Part shown: one piece after another, positions 60,710 through 64,000 of the stretch
Layout: the number at the start of each line of letters is the position of its first letter
How positions within the stretch are numbered: the first letter of the stretch is position 1
Assembly: GCA_963725085.1 (NCBI GenBank)
Contig: CAVRXM010000005.1
Coordinates: forward strand, 930,001 to 994,000
Direction of reading: 5' to 3'
From: VRUE01 sp963725085
GTDB lineage: Bacteria > Actinomycetota > Thermoleophilia > Solirubrobacterales > 70-9
DNA length: 64,000 nucleotides
Program-made: the position numbers and the translations under genes
Notes under the pieces: model-generated
Databases searched by the model: none
Seen by the model: only the letters and a program-made list of their open reading frames with translations
Told to the model about the DNA's origin: nothing

Positions 60710-62110
60710 CTAACCGTTTGCTACCGAGAGCAGGTAGAGCCCGAAGCAGGTGAAGGCGACCATCACCGCCAGCATCCAGTACTGGGAGCGGGCCGCCTGG
60801 CGGTAGTCGCGCCAGAATGCGGTGGCCCGGTCATGGGCGAGCGTCAGGCCGAGAACGTGGCCGAGGACGAGGACGCCGACCTGGACGTACCAGATCTGAT
60901 TCGCGGTGATCACCTTGAAGTCGATGCCGGACGAGGCTGTGCCGAAGAGGTCGGTGGTCGTCGTCCCCAACGGGTCCGAGATCAGGTAGGTGAACTGAGC
61001 CTGCTCCTGGAAGACGAAGAGGCTGAAGTAGTGCGCGACCAGGTAGGCGAACGCGATCGGGATCAGGGTGTGGGTGAACCCCTTCCGCAGTTTCTCCCGC
61101 GACGGGGCGCCCTCGACGCTCGCCATCCCGCGGACCCCGATCAGGTAGACGAGGCCGACCCCGAGGAAGCTGAGGATCATGAAGATCGTGTCGGTGAGGC
61201 GGATCGCGGTGAGCCCGCTGAGCCCGATGTCCGAGAGGCGTTCGAAGAGCCATTCGATGCCCCCCTTGAAGGCGCCCTCCTGGGCGCCGTCGAAGGTCGT
61301 GCTGGCGATCGAGGCGATCACGACCGCGGTCGACCCGGGGATCGTCGCCCAGTGGACCGCGGCCGAGAACGGCTTCCTGACGCCGATCCTCCCGTCCTTG
61401 ACGCCGAACGAGCCGAGCTGGGAGAACATCCCGAAGTAGACCGAGAAGATCTCACCCCGCTCGCACCACTCCTCGACCCCGAACAGCCCCATCATCGCCA
61501 GCGTGTAGACGCTGTAGACGAGGATCGCGACCGCGGTGACGTGTGGGTTGAGGCCGACCGCGACGCCGCCGCTGCCGCCGTAGATGACCTCGAGCCAGAC
61601 GAACGCCATCAGCCCAATCGCGGCGGGCCAGCGGCCGATCCGCTCCGGATACCGCAGGTGGGCCGGTCGCTGGCCGGCGATCGCCGAGAAGCTGCCGCCG
61701 ATCGCCCGGCCAACCGCCCGCCAGGGATTGAACGGCGGGTAGACGTTGCCGATCAGGACGCTGAACAGCGGGAAGCCGAGCCAGCAGGTGACGAAGATGA
61801 AGGTCAGGGCGAAGTTCCGGTCCGGGGCTTCGGTCCCGTGCAGTCCGGCGTAGACCGAGAGCCCGAGCAGGAAGACGCCGATCGCCCCGAACACGATCTG
61901 GGCCGGATAGCCGAGCAGCACCCGCGAGAGCCCTGCCCCGAGCGGACGCCATCGTTCCTCCTCGAAGCGGGGCGCGCGCCAGGCGACCGAGAGCGCGAAG
62001 AAGGAGACGATCAGAACGATCGACGCCGCCCACGCGAACAGCCATGCCGGGACCGGAAGGTCCTGCCGCGACGCCAGCGCGTGCGCGAAGGGAAGGAAGG
62101 TAAGGCTCAT
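60710..62110 (-). CDS. Conserved 11-12-helix membrane protein
   Basis: 466 residues, polytopic. Family members are sometimes listed as fenitrothion hydrolase, a name not supported by the sequence here: no hydrolase motif is visible. Notable are conserved His/Met/Glu residues in helices (HVTAVAILVYSVYTLAMMG, EEWCERGE, FTHTLIPIAFAYLVAHYFSLF). It lies in a unit with a cupredoxin lipoprotein upstream (ATGA overlap) and a small membrane protein downstream. Together they may form a metal or electron-transfer complex; copper is inferred from the cupredoxin partner. Confidence 0.8.
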   Translation of the reverse strand: MSLTFLPFAHALASRQDLPVPAWLFAWAASIVLIVSFFALSVAWRAPRFEEERWRPLGAGLSRVLLGYPAQIVFGAIGVFLLGLSVYAGLHGTEAPDRNFALTFIFVTCWLGFPLFSVLIGNVYPPFNPWRAVGRAIGGSFSAIAGQRPAHLRYPERIGRWPAAIGLMAFVWLEVIYGGSGGVAVGLNPHVTAVAILVYSVYTLAMMGLFGVEEWCERGEIFSVYFGMFSQLGSFGVKDGRIGVRKPFSAAVHWATIPGSTAVVIASIASTTFDGAQEGAFKGGIEWLFERLSDIGLSGLTAIRLTDTIFMILSFLGVGLVYLIGVRGMASVEGAPSREKLRKGFTHTLIPIAFAYLVAHYFSLFVFQEQAQFTYLISDPLGTTTTDLFGTASSGIDFKVITANQIWYVQVGVLVLGHVLGLTLAHDRATAFWRDYRQAARSQYWMLAVMVAFTCFGLYLLSVANG

Positions 62111-62493
62111 GGATTGACCCGCAGCTCCGCTATCTGTTCCTCAGCCGGGTGCACCTCGACCTCGTAGATGCCTTCGAGTTCGGCCGGGAACGAGACGGTG
62201 ACCGTTCCTCCCGCCGGAACTTTCTTCTCGACTTCGTAGCCGTGGACGTGGACCTCGGTGGCGGTGTTCGATTCGACCTTGAATTCGACCTCTTCGCCGG
62301 AGCTGTATTCGAGCGTTTCGACGCCGTTGACCGGTTCTTCGTCGCGGACGACGATCGTCGGCGGCGTTCCTGCCGCCTGCGACGTCCCCGACCCGCCGGC
62401 CGTCGTCGAGCCGCCACCGCTCCCGCCACAGGCCACCAGGCCCACGGCGGCGGCGAGCGCCAGAAGCAGCGCGAACGATCTCTTGTAAGCCAT
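62107..62493 (-). CDS. Cupredoxin-like lipoprotein
   Basis: 128 residues. Lipobox VGLVACGGS gives a lipid anchor, followed by a Ser/Thr linker. The domain (~50-128) is beta-rich: EEVEFKVESNTATEVHVHGYEVEKKVPAGGTVTVSF and a single late VHPAEEQIAEL. HVHGYE and the late His suggest an EfeO/cupredoxin-type metal site, but the usual Cys is absent, so copper binding would be of a different type. Overlaps the start of the following membrane protein. Confidence 0.8.
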   Translation of the reverse strand: MAYKRSFALLLALAAAVGLVACGGSGGGSTTAGGSGTSQAAGTPPTIVVRDEEPVNGVETLEYSSGEEVEFKVESNTATEVHVHGYEVEKKVPAGGTVTVSFPAELEGIYEVEVHPAEEQIAELRVNP

Positions 62494-62532
62494 GTCTCTC
62501 TCCTTTTCGAGTCGCAGTGCGTTCGGTCCGCG

Positions 62533-62769
62533 CTAGGCGGGCGGAGCGCGTCCAGCAATCGAGAAGGCGAGCAGCTGGCCGCCGTGGGCCGCGTGGGAGG
62601 CGACCGGGCGGGGACGGCGAGCGTTGACCGCGGTGGTGATTCGCGAGCGGGCGCGGGTTGCGATCCGCTCGGCGAGGCGCATCGCAGTCTCGAGGCCGGG
62701 ATAGCGGCCGAAGAGCAGCGAGGCAACGAGAACCAGGAGCGGCAGCCCCGCCAGGACGATCTCGATCAT
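62533..62769 (-). CDS. Small membrane protein with GRAPPA C-terminus
   Basis: 78 residues. One helix at the start (EIVLAGLPLLVLVASLLFG), then a basic linker and HGGQLLAFSIAGRAPPA at the end. The last motif recurs in small proteins of similar actinobacterial loci, I believe, but the function is unknown. It starts the minus-strand unit 40 bases before the cupredoxin gene. Confidence 0.65.
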   Translation of the reverse strand: MIEIVLAGLPLLVLVASLLFGRYPGLETAMRLAERIATRARSRITTAVNARRPRPVASHAAHGGQLLAFSIAGRAPPA

Positions 62770-62822
62770 CGCCGCGGGAAGTTAGCGCAACCGCGCTGCG
62801 CCAAGGCTAAATTCTTGCTCAA

Positions 62823-63449
62823 TCAGGCGGCGATCGAGATCCCGTCGAGCAGGTGCCAGTTGGCCCTGAAGGCCTCCTCCGCGGCCGCCGCCAGGGCATC
62901 GGGGTCGGCGCCGTCGAGATGCGCCTCGATCAGCGAACGACCCTCGGCCGCGTGGTGCACGTCGGCCTTCTCGTGGAGTCGGAAGTACTCGTTGCCGTCG
63001 CCGTCGCCGATCCCGTAGTGGGTTGCCAGCCCCTCGCGCTTGGTGCGTGAGATCTGCGGCTGGCCGCTCTCGATCGCGTAGAGGCGGACGAGCTGGGAGA
63101 GGCGGTCGTCCTCGGCGGTCCAGGCCGCGACGCACTCGCGCGTCTCCGGCGTCGGCGCGGCCGAGCTGTCACCGCCGACGGCGTCGACGAAGCCGTCCCA
63201 AAGGGCGACGTGGTCCGCCTCCTCGGCGGCGTGGCGACGAAGCGCGGCGCGCTCGGCGGGAGGGGCGGACTCGGCGACGGAGGCGCTGAGACGGGCGATC
63301 GCAGCGGTCGCGTGCCGGTACTGCCCCGAGTAGGCGGCCAGCTCCTCGCGGGTCAGCTCACCGGCCGACCAGCGCTGGTAGAAGGGGTGCTCGAGGACGT
63401 TCCAGCGCTCGCGGGCCTGCTCGATCGACTCCCAGACATCGTTGCTCAC
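62823..63449 (-). CDS. TenA/PqqC-fold protein, heme-oxygenase-like diiron oxidase candidate (CADD-like)
   Basis: 208 residues from GTG 63449 with GGAGGACTG upstream. All-helical; residues of note are EEADHVALW (~88) and LHEKADVHHAAEG, a HxxxDxxH motif, near residue 165. This is the metal-binding pattern of heme-oxygenase-like diiron proteins, for example the chlamydial p-aminobenzoate synthase CADD. TenA thiaminase has a cysteine at another place, absent here. Substrate unknown; p-aminobenzoate formation or another oxidation is possible. Upstream gene is divergent. Confidence 0.75.
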   Translation of the reverse strand: MSNDVWESIEQARERWNVLEHPFYQRWSAGELTREELAAYSGQYRHATAAIARLSASVAESAPPAERAALRRHAAEEADHVALWDGFVDAVGGDSSAAPTPETRECVAAWTAEDDRLSQLVRLYAIESGQPQISRTKREGLATHYGIGDGDGNEYFRLHEKADVHHAAEGRSLIEAHLDGADPDALAAAAEEAFRANWHLLDGISIAA

Positions 63450-63504
63450 GTCAGTCCTCCTTCGTCGCCGTGCGGAGCGGCCAGGATAACGTCCGGCCCC
63501 GCCG

Positions 63505-64000
63505 ATGCGACCGGATCGTGACCACATCGCGGCCCCCGACCTGCCGACGGAGATCGAGTGGGTGGGCGCCGCTCCGGGCTCAATGCCGGAGCTGACGGCG
63601 GCCGGGCCCGCCCTGGTCCACTTCCTCGACTTCGCCCAGCTCAACAGCGTCCGCACCCTCCCCTACCTGGTCGAGTGGGACGCCCGTTACCGGGAGGTCG
63701 GCCTCAGCACGCTCGGGGTCCAGGCGCCGCGGTTCCCGTTCGGCGCCGACCCGGCGGCCGTCGCAACCGGCCTCGAGCGCCTCGGCGTCCCGTTCCCGGT
63801 CGCGATCGACGCCCGGCGCGAGCTCTGGCACGCCTACGGTTGCGAGGGCTGGCCGAGCCTGTTCCTCTGGAACCAGGGCGGGGCGCTGGCCTGGTTCCAC
63901 TTCGGCGAGGGGGACTACCGCGGGACCGAGGAGGCGATCCAGGCCGAGCTGCGCGAGATCGACGCGCTGCGCGAGCTGCCGGAGCCGATCGCGCCGCTTC
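63505..64000 (+). CDS. Thioredoxin-fold protein, 3' end beyond window
   Basis: Open from ATG 63505 to the window edge (165 codons). PTEIEWVGAAPGSMPELTAAGP opens it; FLDFAQLNSVRTLPYLVEWDARY and GCEGWPSLFLWNQGGALAWFHFGEGDYRGTEEAI have the order of thioredoxin-like redoxins of the DipZ/TlpA group. The CxxC motif is missing at the expected place (FAQLNSVRT), so redox activity is doubtful. Divergent from the TenA/CADD-like gene. Confidence 0.75.
   Translation, partial: MRPDRDHIAAPDLPTEIEWVGAAPGSMPELTAAGPALVHFLDFAQLNSVRTLPYLVEWDARYREVGLSTLGVQAPRFPFGADPAAVATGLERLGVPFPVAIDARRELWHAYGCEGWPSLFLWNQGGALAWFHFGEGDYRGTEEAIQAELREIDALRELPEPIAPL

Noticed and set aside
1..64000. Prophage, IS element or genomic-island signals
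   Set aside because: I saw no integrase, transposase, tRNA or att-like repeat, and gene content is mostly housekeeping.

Overview
The window is very GC-rich, densely packed chromosomal DNA with frequent GTG and TTG starts and many 4-base stop/start overlaps. Gene content (GuaB3 beside GuaA, split SUF cluster with Rrf2 regulator and Rieske-type protein, CysM/CysO/Mec cysteine genes, actinobacterial-type PyrF without a normal start codon) points to an actinobacterium, most likely a soil or freshwater member of Thermoleophilia (Solirubrobacterales-like). I infer this from gene families and composition; no 16S rRNA or tRNA gene is visible. I see no prophage, insertion sequence, CRISPR array or replication origin.

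Layout. 1-5 kb: end of a glycosidase gene, infA, a broken SnoaL-like gene and a large secreted metzincin protease. 5-13 kb (minus strand): cca, alr, a CBS protein, NAD(P)HX repair, glmS and glmM, followed by rpsI (with a very long acidic N-terminal extension) and rplM. 14.4-17 kb: two divergent promoters, a cyclic-di-AMP riboswitch in front of a secreted M23 peptidase, then a Fur/Zur repressor with a palindromic operator and a ZIP zinc transporter. 17-24 kb: a possible presenilin-like membrane protein, a perfect 50-bp palindrome, guaA, guaB3, a PfkB sugar kinase, a D-Ala-D-Ala carboxypeptidase, a LysM protein, pyrF and an HU protein. 24-33 kb: the tldE/tldD pair, a roadblock protein, CDF transporter, rdgB, rph, a Flp-like pilin, a secreted repeat protein with a histidine-rich tail and a glycosyltransferase. 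33-42 kb: nadB, hyuA/hyuB (both with several frame breaks), DUF1802 and a glycine-rich secreted protein.

42-48 kb is a cysteine-supply locus: moeZ (rhodanese plus E1-like), cysO (sulfur carrier ending GGR), cysM (O-phosphoserine type) and mec (JAMM peptidase), with a polar amino-acid ABC transporter in between. The cysM and moeZ promoters share an 18-bp palindrome-containing sequence at the -10 region, so they are probably co-regulated. 48-52 kb: htpX, a NarL-type two-component pair and an MFS exporter. 52-60.5 kb holds the SUF Fe-S assembly genes in two transcription units (sufR-C-S ... sufU, and Rieske-B-D), each preceded by the same 25-bp promoter box. 60.5-64 kb: an operon of cupredoxin lipoprotein plus membrane proteins, a TenA/CADD-like diiron-oxidase candidate and a truncated thioredoxin-fold gene.

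A family of dispersed ~60-bp intergenic repeats (five copies) recurs between 27 and 43 kb. At least a dozen otherwise conserved genes show single-base frame breaks, concentrated at 35-57 kb. I read most as sequence or assembly errors rather than real pseudogenes; annotations of those genes span all the frames involved.
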